A stretch of DNA of 64,000 nt from Thunnus maccoyii (GCF_910596095.1 NC_056536.1:13163291-13227290); one strand, 5' to 3'. Positions 1-14,768 are shown, counted from the stretch's first letter. A program made the numbers and translations. The notes: generated by a model not told the origin, from the letters alone.

Positions 1-2089
1 GTTTCTGTTTTCTTATTCACATCCAGTGTGTGTGAAAACACTCCTTTGACACCAGATTAATTGCTAATTGCTAAACTCTTCTGTGTCAATTCTGCAATCA
101 ACAAAAGTAGGAAGAAATTAGACTTTTCAGATAAGTGCCACTACTGACACTGAAGTAAACAGTATTTTCATCCTGTGAATGTTCATCTCACGAGTATTTC
201 TGATGACTGTAAAGGGTATACTTTGGTGCATGGAAGTGTAATTAACATCACCCACAATAATGGAAAACCCCAGACAGACAGCGTCTAAGTTGACTCAGAC
301 ATGTGTAAATGGACCCTGTGTTAGGCCTTGTGTATTGCTCAAGAATGACTTTCACTGCTCATACAGTAAGTAATCATATTAATCTCTAATGACAATATTT
401 CTCAAATAACCTGAGTGACTTGGAAAACAATACCTGTTAAAAGCCTTTTTATATCTATATAATGTGGTACTTGCAGCTCAATGGCATGATTGAGGTTGAT
501 AATCTATATAGAACTAAATCAATACTGGTGGGTAGTGTGGGGGATCAATTCCCTGAGGGGGAAGTTTGCCATTGAACATGACACCAAGGGACGAGCGTGC
601 CTAATCCATGTTTGAACTTTAAGTGAGCGTGGGCCTCTCCCCTCTTAACATGACCACTCCATTCCAACAGACCCCTCCAAAGCTGGCTGGAAGATATGGT
701 CACTCAGATGATCATATACGAGAGTCAGAGCTCGTGTGGAAGATGGGGGACTGGACCGGCCTCTGTTCAAAAATCCACCCATTCAACATCTACCGGCGCC
801 CTGAGAAAAATCTAACTCTCCCTGCGCTCCCAGAGTTCCAGGTGTTTTGGTCATTAGGGCCTCTGGCCATTAGAAGCGCCGTGGTGCTTGCTTAACGGTT
901 ATAAGGCCAACCGTCGTGCTCGGATCACACCTCCACAGCTGTAAAGAGCAACAGGGAGGGGTGGCAGCCGGGGAGGCATGCGCAAGGGGGGACCGGGCCA
1001 AAACGCCAGCTTTGTTCTCTGGGGGCTCCGGTTACCCCCAGCTCTCCCCACTGCCCGTGTGACATTCAATACTGCAACTGTAAATTTTACATTAAGCGTG
1101 TGAAATCACAGATGCACATGTCACAGCAGTGTCATAAAGTGAATTTACTTAGCTCGACTTCAGCACGCACCTTAACTCTTTAAGTCTCTGTAGGGGGGCG
1201 GTTGGGGGGTGGGGATGGTGGACAAAATTACAGCAATTAATTCTTAAAATGGCTGCCATATATGTGGCAATATATGTTGACACTTTCAGGGTGCACACCT
1301 GGTCCTATTCACCTTATCAACAATAGCTCACCATTATTATGTTTTCTACGGTATATTGCATATTAAAGAATAATTGATATTCAGGCCTGGCGTGCAGCTT
1401 GTTAAAGGTTTAATGGTCTGTGAATGTGAATAACTGTGGGTGAAAACTAAAAGAGTGAGAATGACCTTTACAGTACACACAAATAGCACAGTAGAAGTGT
1501 AATGTGTAAACACACAAACACAAATTAGACACAGAGTAGAATTCAGGAAGAGGATATGAGACTAGAATATATGGAGCAGACTGTAAAGTTTAAGTGTTAT
1601 GGTAATAATATAAGATATCATATCCATGAGTTAGAGAACTTTATTTAAGACTAATAGCATTTTAAACATTCACAGACAATGTAGCTGTGAATCTGTCTGC
1701 TTACTGGTGACAGAGCCCGAGTCCACCTGTTCACTGTCAGATCATCCCTCCACTAAAAATACAAAGAGAGGAATCCAGACAAGTCTCAGTCGTAAACAGC
1801 AACCAAGGGAGACCCATACATAATGTGCTTCCATACTTCCGTTAAGCAGCCATGACTGTGCGAGTGCCAGAATTATACTTTGATTGTGTTTGGAATATCA
1901 AAAAGCAAGACAGCATTGAAACTGATTAATATTTGGATACTTTTTGTCCACTTGTTAGTCAGCAGCACCCCAAAATGTTGCCTACTACATTGTGTGAGAC
2001 TTGAGAAAAAAAACAAACTTATGAGGGTCAATCCCGTGCAACTTCCTCACTTCCTATGCATAAAATACTGAATATGATTAATTCATGCA
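1..2089. other. Gene-free sequence with a possible conserved block at about 480-1060
   Basis: No supported exon. The 480-1060 stretch is repeat-free with mixed composition, contains TCATTAGG and CCATTAGA homeodomain-like cores, and reads like regulatory DNA; this is an impression only. The remainder is AT-rich and featureless. Confidence 0.35.
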
Positions 2090-2620
2090 TTCCCTTAACC
2101 CCAACAGTTCATTTGGCAATGGCTCAATAAATTCTGCAGAGCACCCTGTGCCGCCTACCCCGTAAGAGTATTCCCCTGCTCAAAGGGTAAGGGGGAGCCA
2201 ACATTAAGACTGGTGGCTTGTAAAGTGAGCTGGGAAGTTTAATTGATCTAAAAGAATTTAATGTGGCGTAGTGAATCGCGGCAGACAGCATGGATTTATG
2301 TCACAACCCCGCAGAAACGAACATAATATTGCCGGGGTTTTACAGCAGAAGGGGGACTTTTTTAATTGTGGCCACAAAAATGATTTACTTTGTGTTGAGT
2401 AAAACTGCAACTCAATAACAGCCCTGATAGCCCATTTTAATTCCCACTCTTGCATAAAAAAGTTGTGGAAAGTGTAAGACAATGTAGTTTACTTCACATC
2501 TAATTTTTTCTTTTTCCAGATAAATAGATTAAATTTTACCGTATTAATCAAAGCCATCCCCCTTTTCATACATCACAAAGCAATATTCACGCCTGAGCTG
2601 TATCATTTTAGACTAAGCTC
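2090..2620. promoter_or_regulatory. Candidate conserved non-coding element
   Basis: More than 500 bases with no repeat signature, no microsatellite and no coding frame, but with many TTAAT/AATTAA cores (for example TTTAATTGATC near 2238 and ATTTAATG near 2258). Its texture resembles teleost conserved non-coding elements near developmental genes. Conservation is not demonstrated. Confidence 0.3.
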
Positions 2621-5600
2621 TTGCTCTCTCAAGTGGTAAGTCCATCCTGCATGGACTTCTATGAAAACACAGAGAACTCTGCAATGTGTTAGAGATTTTG
2701 AATGTAAAACCAAGATTACCACACAGCCACAGGGAAAGGGATTCAGCACAATCCCCACAGGATGTGTAGCAGCCAAGTCAAACAAGAGCACAGATATTTA
2801 CTAATATGTTCTGGATACTGGCCACACAGATATAGAGATGCACACAACAAATTACAGATGGATATTAAAGAATGTTATTTCTGTTTTTGTTTTTTTACTG
2901 ACTTTGAATATACAGTATGTAGCGTAATGCATGGCGTTTGGTAGATACTTTAATCCGAAGCACCTTATAGAGTTATGAACGCATACTTTCTTAGATCTTC
3001 CACGCTCTACTCACACTGAGCCGTACAGAACCATAAAATGTAGCAGAAGGGCATCAAGTGGACATGTGACCATTTTTAAACATGATTCAGTCTGTAATTT
3101 TCTTGGTCTGCTTGCTCTGCATTTTACCACAGTCCTGTAATAAGTACACAATGGTCAAAGTGGAACTCAAACAGAATACAGACAGAACTACTTTATCACC
3201 TTCTCATCTCAAGTACTGATCATTGAGTCTTTGTAGTATTGGACACTTAGTAATCAATTATCCCAATTCTTACAATGCTGAAAGTTATCAGTGAAATGCA
3301 TGACTTTATAAGAGAGTTTCCTTTTTAAACACACTGCTTGTGTTTCCTCTAACTGAACAGTAAGAAAGTATCAAACTGTGTGCTCTGATTTCAACATGTG
3401 AATGTGATACTGTATGTGTGAGTATCGGCACATCTCTGTTCCCTAGATGGTGTTTTTTTTTTATTTGTTTGCATTGTGTGTTAATTAGAAGTGACAAGCA
3501 TTATAATCCTCTATATTTACAGCTAAAAGACAGAATATTAGACATTTTAGGCTGCATTATTTTATTAGGAAATAAACTAATTTAAACCATTTTTTAAATC
3601 ATTGATTTGTTCTGGACTTGAAAACTGAAATGATGTATTCAGTGGTTGTGACTCTACTGGCTACAGGAAAACACCAACTTATATTATTGAAGGGGTTTAT
3701 TGTCCTTTGTCATTGAGAAGTAGCTGATGTGTAACATTTTAGCATGTTAAGCATAATCTGTAGCTGGACTAATAGTCTTGTTGATTTAGCTTAGCCATCC
3801 CATCTGGGAAAATCCAAGACCACAGCTCAGCAAAACTTACGCACATTATGATAGAGAGTACCGGATGAGGAAGATTGAGTCAGGGAAAATGTACGATGTA
3901 TCATAAAAAATGTGATTCTTCTCCACGGGAAAAAATTGTTCCACTGTGACTTCCCATTGGAATGATTTTCAGACAGACACAAGCTCATGGGAGGAAACCG
4001 AGCACTCGTTAAACCCACCGGCTCTGGCTCAGACCACACCTAGACCTGGCCATCCATCAGACTGGCTGGACAGAATTTACAGTGTGACCTGATCGGTCAT
4101 CATTTATTACTTTTACTGGTCCTAAGTGGAGGCAATCACCGGCTGGTGTTTGTGTAAGAGGAGACCTCCACCTGCGAGGGTCTCCCATTAACACAAACCT
4201 AACTTGGGGGGAGATATGTCATCTGTCGGCGTTCGTTTGGACGGGAGCCTGGAGTTTGCCCTGACAGAATACTGTGGGGGAATTCCTCCCTTAAATGAGC
4301 TGCTGTGTATCTTTAATCAAAAAAGATGAGTTACTAATCTGGGTGGGTGGGGGCCGGGGGGGTCGGGGGGGGTGATACTTCACTTAAAAGAATTCCTCAG
4401 AACCATGACTGTTCTCATGCAGGAACTGCTTTTCAACCAGTCATCTGGAACGCTATCAAAGACAAAGATGTGCAACTTCATTACCATATCTTCGCAATCA
4501 AACAACAGCAAACAGAGAATTATGGGCAGGAAGTGCAGAACAGAAATCACCCATGTGTGCAAGACACTGGCTCCCAACCAGATCTTGCTGCAGTCTTATC
4601 TCCTTGATCAGTGAAAGATCTAAGGGAGAGTTTGAACTGAAAAACCACAGACTGGATGACGGTAGAACTACTGAAGCCAGTAAACACAGCTCCCCTGAAG
4701 CTACTGTCACCTCAGGGGGTATAGGTGGCTTGTGGTTTTGAAGTGCCGCTGCCACTGGCTTCTGTTCAAACTCTTGACACGTCCTTTGGATGCTCCATTG
4801 AACTTGATCAGTCACTCAGCAAATAAATGTACAACCAAAGTGAGGGACAAAGAGGGGCAGATAAAGAGACCTGGAGGGAAGCAGCCATAAAGTAATTGCT
4901 TATTGAGACATACCATGTAAGTTCACAAAAGGTCTTGACCTTCTGGATATAGTGCTAATGTTCCAAATCGGAGAATGAAAGAAAGAGAAAACAGAGACCC
5001 AGCGCCAGGGCATCTGATGAAAATATGTTTGGCCCTGCACCACATCCCTATTTTGGATGTTCATCAATTAGCCAAGTTTGATCTAATGCCACGGGTGAAG
5101 CGCTACAGTATGTGCACCCTCTGTCACTCTTGACTTCTTAATATGGGGCTAATTCTACATAATTGTCCTCAAGGGGATGTGTAAAAGGTTGTAGGGGGGA
5201 AACAATTGGGCGAGAGAAAGCGAGAGTCCACCTGAAGCTCACCTTCACTTCCTTGTCTAATCACTACCACATGCTGATGAGAGGCAATACACATTCTTCC
5301 TCTTTCATCTAACTCCCTAGTTCATGAAAAAAATATATGTCCTGAAGTTACTCACTGGATGTGCACTATTTTATATTTTATAAATGAATGTAGAATTCAT
5401 ATTTGGGAATTATTATAGAGTGATTGTGTGGGAACTAACTTTGTGGTGCCCTGGGCAGGTTAAAACCACTAAAAGGCAGAAAAGTGTCTCTTGGCTCCGG
5501 CATAAAAAAGCCTCACCAAAAGCAACCTTAACTGTCCCAGTGATGGTGTGGGAACCCAAGCCGCAACCTGGCATTACATAGCTGACAAATAAATAGCATG

Positions 5601-7503
5601 CCCTCCCTCAACTCTCATCTAATTACAGGTATGGTTTACCAGCTACGGCTTATTAGTGTTTCCTTAGCAAACTATAAAAACTAATGACACCATTTTGTAG
5701 TTCCCTTGGTTTTCTTGCACCTCCCTTTCTTTCCATGTTCTTGGACAGAGCTGATTATTTTTAGCCCTGACTGGTGAGAGTTAAACGCTCACAGCCAAAG
5801 CTAACGTCTGTTTTCTCCCTGGGTCAGCATTTAACATCCTGCAGAGTTTTGCTGTGAGTTTTAAGACACCGTGGGCAGTTCCTTTCTACTGAAACCTAGT
5901 AATACCTGTATGTCTGCTGTGGCAGTTATTCTTACATTTCAGAAAAATAATCAAACGTGTGTTTTGATAGTGAACTGATGTTAAATTGAAAACGGATGAT
6001 GAATTATTGTGTAATGAATTCACCACACTAACCACCACAAATTCACCACAGTATCCTCCATCCTCTCCCAACACATCTCTGACACAGCAGTCCTCTGCAG
6101 TGAGTACTTCTAATAGACTTGCTCCCCCTAGTGCCAGGGGCTTTAAGTTCACGTATAGGAGTTTTAAATCAGTGTTGCTGTTGCTGCACTTCTTGCCTTT
6201 TTGTCACAAACCTGATTTTCAAATATTTACTATTATATAAATTAACATTAAGATTTTAAGCACAGCAACCTACTGTTTTTTTTTCCTTGGTCATTTGGCA
6301 GGCCTTTCTGCTTCCTATATTTGAACTTAAGTACTTTAAGCCATGTCTTTACTGTGCCAAAATATTTAAATACTGTAATACTTTGGCCAAACATCAAGCC
6401 AAGGACACTGTGTGAGTGATCAGAGACCACAGGCTTGTACTCAGTTTCACTGCCACAGGTCATATTTAAGCTGTGTGTGAGTATCAGGGTGTCCAGACAC
6501 TAAAACAGGCTTGAATGACTTTAGTGCTGTCCTCAGGGCAGCCAGAGTGCTCTGACCTTCCTGAACACACTTCACAGACAGTGCCGGTGAATACTTTGCC
6601 AGCATGTTTTTTAATGTTCAGTTCTGCCTGGGTAGGAATGGACACAACACAACGCTGGAAAATAAGACTAAAGGTCACCATAAGTTGAATGGAGTTAAAC
6701 TTGAAATATAAGTGGCTCCCTATATTTTTTTTTCCTTCTTTCAAGCGGTTATCATGTGAAAATGTGTGTTTTAGCATCATTTGTGTGTGCAACTCTGCCT
6801 TGAAACACATGAATATCTCATGCAACATTCACAGATGAGCTGGCCTACTTGTGTGAGCGCTGAAAAGCTGGTTTGAAAAACACATTAAGATTAGTGAAAG
6901 ATCACTAAAAAATATACAAGCAAGCAAAACTGTCACAGTCCTTTTGTCTAGAAAACCGTGTGCATGTCTCGCATCCATTATCAAACATTCTCCGCCGTCC
7001 ATTAAAACATCTTGTTTGCTTGTTTGTTTACTTGTCTCTGTAGAAGCCCACGGGTTGTCACCACCTCGTATACATTCCACCCATTCAGTGGTGTTTCAAT
7101 ATTCACAATGATGTAAAACATGCACATCTAATATATTATTTAGTCATATTCCCCGGTAATAAAACACATTGTTGGTTCTCTCTGGTGTGATCCCGACATT
7201 GTATTTCCATTATTTTCTCTTTAAACATTAACCACGGCTGTGTTAGGGATGCATTTCATCTTCTTCTTCTGCTTAAAGATTCAAATGGCCTGCTGGTCAG
7301 GATAGGCAGGCCGTTATGTTTAAACAGAGCTGACAGAGGAAGCAGAGGAAGGAATGTTTTGCCTAAAATCTGCTGAAAATTCACTTTTTTCAGGTCTCTC
7401 TCTCTCCCTCCCATTACAGTACAGTGCTATGACTGCAGTTTAAGGATCGCTAGGTGCTGAGTGGGGATTTCTTCCCCCCCACTCAGTCTGATAATAACCT
7501 TGC

Positions 7504-7506
<3 letters not shown>
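2621..7506. other. Gene-free sequence
   Basis: No exon recognised. Repeat-free stretches at about 3990-4330 and 5600-5880 may be regulatory. A GGGGG-rich patch lies at 4342-4373. Open frames here are short and lack family resemblance. Confidence 0.4.

Positions 7507-7534
<28 letters not shown>
7507..7534. repeat. (AC)14 microsatellite
   Basis: Pure AC dinucleotide run. Confidence 0.95.
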
Positions 7535-7537
<3 letters not shown>

Positions 7538-10500
7538 CACACAGACAGAGTATGTATTGTATGTTTACTGGTCTATATTGTAAAATGAGCACTTTGTATG
7601 CTTTGAAAACAGCTGTGGGAATATTCGTAACATTTTATGGGTTCATGTATGATATTGTATAAAAATGAGTAGTTTTGATATCACTGCTTTTAGTAAATGG
7701 AACACAATAAACCCTAAACCTGGTTTCTAAAAAGTCATTTTGATTATGTTGGCTTGTTATTGACTACTAGAAAATACATTTTCCATAAGTCTGAACATTT
7801 AAAGCTACATACTCTATTTGATCCAATATGGAAAGTAAAAGAATTTCTATGGATGTGACTACTTTATGTAATGAATGCTGAAGACATGTTTCTTCAGTAC
7901 ATTCTCAAGTTTCACAGTAGTGAAATGTGTTGAAACTCACAACCTGAACAACCTACTTGGGGCGCACAATAATGATGGTATGTTCCCCCTGCATGACATA
8001 CCTCGGTTACAGTAACTCTTAAAACTGAATTGCTTAACCCTTTAATGAACCCATAATTCATTAAATTATTAAACATCTCTTAGATTATGGTTATATCCAT
8101 AACCATAATTGAATATCAGATTTCATATTCTACCTGGCTTGCAAATGATTTAAGAAAATACTACTGACACAGTGTGAGCAAAGACAGTAAAGAGTGATTT
8201 CAGGATATTTTTAGCCTTATGGAATCACCAAATTCAGAATTTTATTTGCTAAAAATATCCTGTGCACTGAAAAACAGACTTATTTCCTGAATGAGGGTCT
8301 ATCTTAGTCAAGCCACCCTGCAGGCTGAAGAAAAAAAGCCTTATTATCCCAAAAGTTCCCATTCTGCTTCATGTGATTATAGAAGCCATGGGTCTCCTCC
8401 AGAAACGCTGGATATCCCCTCGTGCTGCTAGTCCGCTGATTGGCGAGGAGCTCCAAGCTTTCTCACATGGTGTCCTGACTGAATCAGAATCAGACCTGAT
8501 TAGATCAAATTGCAGAGAGAAACCTGTGTACCCCTGTGTGCCCATCTTTGTATCACCTCAGTGCCAGCAGTTAAATTGGACTTTTGGAAGCAGGGAAGCC
8601 GTCTCTTTGATTATACATTTACATCTATAAGATACTGAAATCTATGGGATTTTGTATCTGCTTGAATAGAGGAGCTCAGACTGTAGGTGTCAGAACTCAG
8701 TTCCTGCTGGCTCGCCACCAATTTAATCCCAGCTGGCAGCAGAGCACAGTATGGAGGGATACGATGCAGCCACACCAACTAGAAACTCAAAATATTGCAC
8801 AATTACCTCTTACTCTTTCTGCAGGCCTCTACCATTGCTCAGTGATAAAGTAGTGCCCGCAGATTCCCCTTTATGACATACATGCATCATCAAAGGGACA
8901 GACGAGCTCATGTTACAGGCACTGAGGGACCTGGCAGCCAACTGGTTAACACTGCAAATGAGCAGCATGTGTCTCTGTCTCATCATTTATCTGACAGGCA
9001 CACTGTCAGGATGTTAGCTCTGGCTTTGACACAGCTTGAGCACAAGGCCAACTTAACTGACTTCATAGAAAAGAAATGTTAATGTCTATCAGAGAGGATG
9101 GAAAGAAAGATAGCAAGGGGGGGGGGAAAGGGGTCTATAATTGTTTTATTATAAGTGCTGCTCATTACAAGCAAAGGAGACAGATGGGTAATGAATGACA
9201 CAAATAGACGTCCTCCACGGCTGACAGCTACTCCTGGACGATGGTGCGTCTCCTTGGGACAGAGATGGAGAGAGGAGGAGTGTGTGTGTGTGTGCGTGTG
9301 TCTAGCGGGTATTACTGTACTTGCGAGTCTTCAATTATATTCCAATGACAGTATGCCATGAAACTATAATTGCAAAGCAGTTGTGTCATAAAATTATCCA
9401 ACGGTTAGTAATGTGTGCATGTCTCAGAACAGTTAGGGTTAGGTTTATTTGTGCATTTCAGCTGTCCTTAATGCTATTCATTGTCTTCTCACAAGCATGT
9501 TAATAACAGTGCATGAACCGTGTGTGTGTGTGTGTGCGCATAAGCATGCTGCACATGTGTGCAAGAATGAGTGTGCATGTGAAAGCAAAAGAAAGTGAGC
9601 CATAGGGAGAAACTGAAAAAAGAGACAGGAATGGAGGGAAAAAAAATGATTATCATTAGCTTTTGATGGATCTAATGACCGTGTGGATTTATGTAAAGCG
9701 GAGCTGGATAATGGGAAAGAGGCGAGAGGAAGGAGAAAATCATTTGGAAGAAGAGAGGAGGAGGGGGGAGCATATCAATGGCATGCTGAGGGGGTAACGA
9801 CAACAAGCTGAGAGGCATCATGACCAAAATATAGATCAATAACTCCTCTATTATGATATGAAGAACAGGGAGATGAGATGGGGGGCGGGAGGGGTGGCAA
9901 TGAGGGAATAATTTGCTTGATAAGTACACAGGGGAGAAGAGAGTGTATGTGTAAGGGGGGGGATACTGACAGGGCCACATAAACAAGTGGCAGCATCTCT
10001 CCCCAGAGGACCAGCAGTGATGCTGAGGAGAGGAGGCGCCGCTGGAGTCTAGAGGGGTGAACGCAGGGACGCGCTCCGGCAGCATCTCTCTCCTGGCAAG
10101 TAAAAATAAAAGTCAACAGGAAAGGGCTGGCGCACGGGTGCTGCCGTGATAGCCGCCATCCGTTACGGGTAAATTGAACTGTCAACCCCACGGTGTCATT
10201 TCCATGGCTGGATGAGAGGCAGAGGCAGAGAGAATTATGGGGGTATTCACTAGGTGATCACAGTGTGCAGCGGGAATGTTCCGGCAAATTAACTCCCGAC
10301 GGAGAGAGAGAGGGGAACGATGTTAGGGCTGTCAGAGAGATAGAAGGATGGGAGGATAAACAGGCAGAGGGGAGGAGAGAAAGAAAATGTGCCCTGTTTT
10401 CTTTTTGCTCACTTATTGTGTTAAAACACATTTTGTCAGTGGATGCATTTGGTTCATGTTAGCACCCTGCAGTGTTTATATTCTATCAGTATGAATGCCA

Positions 10501-13500
10501 AAGCCCAGCGCGCTGTGTTTATAAAAACCAGTGTGGCTCCAAAGTTGATTGCCTGTGATTTGAGATATACACTATGTGCAAATGTTAAAACACACATCAG
10601 ATTCACTTAACGTTGGCCATACACTGTCTTTTTTTAGACCCGCGCGTGTACACACCTATTACAGATTAGCCTAGATGTGCACATACGCACAGATGTCCTC
10701 TTACTGGATGTCACATTCACAAGTTAATAGCTTAAAGCAGACTATACAAAAATGTGGTCCTTCTGCCATCTTGCGTGTTTTCACTGTTAATCTGCATGAG
10801 TGTGCATATGCACCAGTCTTACTTTGTGCACTCAGTAGCACACACAGCTTATCTCACTTTTTTCCCCCCCAACCTCCACTCTGTCTCTATCCTCTTACTT
10901 AAATATTTATAAAGATTCCTATTATTGTATTAACTATTTATTGATTTATAATTTAAAAGATTTATACTGGAGCCTGGAGAACTGCAGGGGAGAATGACTT
11001 TCACCTATAAAAAGGTAGACATCCATGGCTATTTATTGTCTTTTAATGTTAAACCTGTGCCTGTTTGCCTCTTGGCATTCAGAGAAAGAAGAAAAATACA
11101 CTCAAAGACCGACACACACACACACACACATATACACATACACAGACAGACCGAAACAGAAAAAATAATCTGGCTCAATATTGCTCCTGGTTAGATGTTG
11201 GTGAGCTATTCTTCGTCTCCCTCTGAAGCAGGTCATGCACTGGCAGTCCAGACAGAACCTCGACAATGAAAATGTATTGCCTTGCTCCATCTCTTATTGA
11301 TTTACATCTTAAGACTCTTTGGATGTGAAGTGCTTTTGTAAGGCTTCAGCTCTCACCTCTGCTGTCACTGCACCAAAATATAAACTGTGACCAACCCGCT
11401 GGCATTTGACAAATTTCATCTAAAGATTAGGGAAGAAGCATGAGTGCTTATTAAATGTCAGTTGATTAAAAATGTGTCTGATAAATGTGCAACTGAAGCA
11501 GCTGTAACAATCACATCATCACAAGCGCTACATCACTATTTGACTAAACAGATAGATAGATACTTTATTAATCAAGAAGGAAATTAGGAACAGCAGGAAC
11601 AATACTGTAAACTTTTAACACTGCAGTTAGTGAAAAAACAAACATATTTATATGTATACAGTAATGAAAACAGCTCCTTGGCAAGTCCAGCGTCTTGTAT
11701 TATAGTTATAATAGTGTATTATAGTTAACAAAAATGTAGCAAGTGAGTAATTTGTTCTCTTGTTAGGGAGGAGTGGGAGAGCCTCCTGAAGCAGACGAGG
11801 GGCAGATTCATCATCATTCAGGGGCTCAATCAAAAGACAAGGGATAGAGGGAGGGAATAAAAGAAGAAGTCTGTGGTGGTCAGCAGGAGGAAGGATGCTT
11901 GGGTCTAGGAGTGGCGGGTGCAGGGAGGAGGGACGGTGCAAGAAAGAAAGAAAGGTGTTGGGAGTGAAAAGCAGAGCGTGCTTTTATGCAGTGCCCGGTG
12001 AGTGACAAGGAAACCATTAACGGAGTAGCGCTGGCCAAAGGGATTAAGTCCACACATGCACGGCTATTATTCAAGCTAATTAAAGGCTTTTTTTCTGGGA
12101 GGCCAGGTTTACCTCTACAACAAAGCCAGCAGAGAAAGAAGCAGGAAACAGCTCAGGCGATTTCACTTTGCTGGCAAATCTTTAGCATACGTTGATCCTG
12201 GGGGGGTGGGGAGGGGGGTGGGGGGGACAATCATTTGAACACTTTGGAGAACCTTGTCTGTGGTACAGTTGAAATCGAATAAATGACGAGCACTTTTAAA
12301 AGGCCTGCTACAAAGGACTGATATTTCATTCAATCTGAACTCGTACAAGATACTCAGAGCAGTGAGATTTTCTTACCCACAGTTCATCAAAGGTTAGATG
12401 ATCAACTGTAACACATCTCTTCTTCTGCTGGTGGGTTTTAATTAAAGAAAACATTAGGAAGTAACAGATTACAAGCATCACCACATATTGATTTAATATT
12501 AAGAGTGCTGCTGATGATAAAAGGCTTAGAGATGGAAGTCAAATACAGTATACAATATATGGTTGATAGTGTTTGTGGATAGTGACAGAATTCAGGTTAC
12601 AGTCTACAGAATGTAAATTAATATAATTGAATAGCACAATTCATGAATGTATTGCAAAGAAAGACAATACTCACAAAAAACATCCAAGGAAACCTACATA
12701 AAAAGGTATTTTCACTGGAGCCCGACCAATGACCAGCCATCGACGGCCGAGACGTAACCAAGAAATAAACAGCAGTATAGAAATGCCAAACATCTGTTTG
12801 AGGTAGTTTCAATGGTAGATTCATAATCAATGGTACCTTATCAAAAATGTGTAGTTGTGTTATGTGTTATCGTAAAGAAAAATCAAAAGGAAGGAACATT
12901 TTTTAACTCTCAAATATCAATTTTGTGTCAACCTCAAAATTCCAGCATCAGGCTCTAGTTTTTTTTACCACAAGACATTAGTTAGGGGGTTAGAGATAAT
13001 CCAACCAACTACCTGAAGGTTGAGGGCAGGGCCTGTTGTCACACACCTGTTTCTCATAAAACCCTTTAATCAAACCTCACTCTTAGCTTGGTCACGATGA
13101 CTCTTACTGTGGATGGAAGACGGGGTAGATGTTGGCTGGATGCTAGCATCATTATTCAGAGCTGGAGGCAACATGCTACAGGTGCAGCTAATTGAGTTAA
13201 TAAGGAGAACAATAATGAGTAACTGGCTTATCTGTGGTGAAGAGTAAAGGAGCCCCTAGTTTACGGCTTAGGTTTTGGGCCTGATTAGATGGTGTGATCC
13301 AAGAATATGAATTGACAGCAGCTGAGAATGAAATAATAAATGAACAGTTTTGGATGTAGTCGTCCTGACTAAACTTTTACTGAGCTTCACTCGGAACATT
13401 TCTATCTTGAAGTAAAATTGTGTTTTGAGGGCTGTATAAAGTAGGATAGTGATAGTGTTAGTAACTTACATAAAAAGTTTATTTTCTGTCATAGTTTAGA

Positions 13501-13637
13501 TGTATAGAGCCTAGCTTTTTTCCATGATCATTTCTATTGATAAAAATAATAATGTAGTGTTACCTTCTCATGACAGAACATCCTTGGTTATCAGTGTCAT
13601 GTAGCATGTTGGGTTTAGAAGGTAATCTATCTGACAT
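7535..13637. other. Gene-free sequence
   Basis: No exon recognised. It contains GT runs near 9280 and 9520, a purine-rich stretch at 9600-9800, a CA run at 11113-11131 and the 11551 repeat fragment. The stretch 11990-12130 is repeat-free with 'caagctaattaaaggc' and may be regulatory. Confidence 0.4.
11551..11600 (-). repeat. Fragment of a teleost 'gatagatactttatta' dispersed repeat
   Basis: The stretch gatagatactttattaatc plus 'aaggaaatta' is a hallmark terminal segment of a high-copy fish retroelement-derived repeat. Only the terminal fragment is present, with no coding part beside it. The orientation is assigned by convention. Confidence 0.5.
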
Positions 13638-14041
13638 TTAAAGGTACCCTGTGGAGTTTCTGACCTCTAGTAGCACTATGGAGCAGTTTCTTCATGAGTG
13701 GGTCCCCGTTTTGTTTGTCCTGTGTATGAGGATGCACATGCAAGCGCACATGCACACAAGTGATGAGAGATCATTTCATACAATTCCAATGATCTACAGG
13801 TGGTTGTGATGCGGAAAGAAGCGCAGAAATGCGCCAGCAAGGCAGAGGAGAAGAAGACCGCAAGCTAGAAAACATGCATGTTAACAATGCATGCAAAATC
13901 AGCTTTGCAATTGTGTTTTGTGGAAGGAAATGTATTCGACACTTTTGTTAGACCTCAAGGATACACGTCTTTTAGTGAGTAACACTCAATGTAAATGTTA
14001 CTTTTGTTTGTTTACAAGAAAACTCCACAGGACACCTCTAA
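13638..14041. mobile_element. 404-bp MITE-like element with 22-bp inverted termini
   Basis: The left end ttaaaggtaccctgtggagt (13638 on) and the inverted right end ttagaggtgtcctgtggagt (14020-14041) match at 19 of 22 bases. The interior is non-coding. The 'ggtaccctgtggagtttttgacctc' type start recurs widely in teleost genomes. Confidence 0.7.
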
Positions 14042-14380
14042 TGTAGTGACCACAAGGTTTAAATGAACAAGTCAGTCACTCCAGCAACACTGCCATAGAC
14101 TCAGTTTGTCATTCCTGTCAAAAAACAAAAGAGACTGTAACCCATCAATGACCCGCAAGATACAGCCTGCTACTCACCAACAGTGGTGGTACGACAGTGA
14201 GGAAGAAGAGGTTCTGTCCCTAGTGGCTGTAAATGGCTGCCAAGTATCTTTGCTGGGGGGATTTCACCCTAACAGCTCCTTGGAGACCACTGAGGGCCTG
14301 CTGGCCTCTCGACAAGCTGGAGCTTACTGATGCAGAAGCCCCGGGGACAGAGGGAAGGAAGAAGGAGAAAGGGAGGGAGT

Positions 14381-14399
14381 GGGGGGGGGGGGGGGGGGG
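14381..14399. repeat. G19 homopolymer
   Basis: Nineteen consecutive G on the plus strand after a purine-rich GGGA/GAGG tract (about 14340-14380). Confidence 0.95.
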
Positions 14400-14732
14400 A
14401 CATCACTTTACTGGTTTTACACCCACGCACACGCCACAGTGGATCAGTCAGCTGAGATTGCACCTGACACTTGACATGCAGCAAACAAAGCAGACAAGCA
14501 TGGAGGGATGAGAAAGAGCGCGCGTGAGAGCAGGAGAAAGAGAGCGGCGAAGAGAGAGGGAGCGGATGTTAGAGCGCAGTGAATGACAGACAACAGGCTG
14601 ATGGGAAGAGGCGGGTGTAATGGGGTGTGAAGTGGAAGACCTCGGGAGACAGCGAGAGAGACCATCTGCCTGTCAGTACAGCCTCTCGTCTACTCTCTCC
14701 TCATCTTTTACTGTCTCATTCAGTCAGTCATC

Positions 14733-14735
14733 CAG

Positions 14736-14761
<26 letters not shown>
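14733..14761. repeat. (AC)n microsatellite
   Basis: Pure AC run of about 14 units. Confidence 0.9.

Positions 14762-14768
<7 letters not shown>

Noticed and set aside
9672-10191. Two overlapping minus-strand frames of about 137 codons
   Set aside because: Product of a purine-rich plus strand; the translation is Pro/Ser/Leu-rich low complexity.
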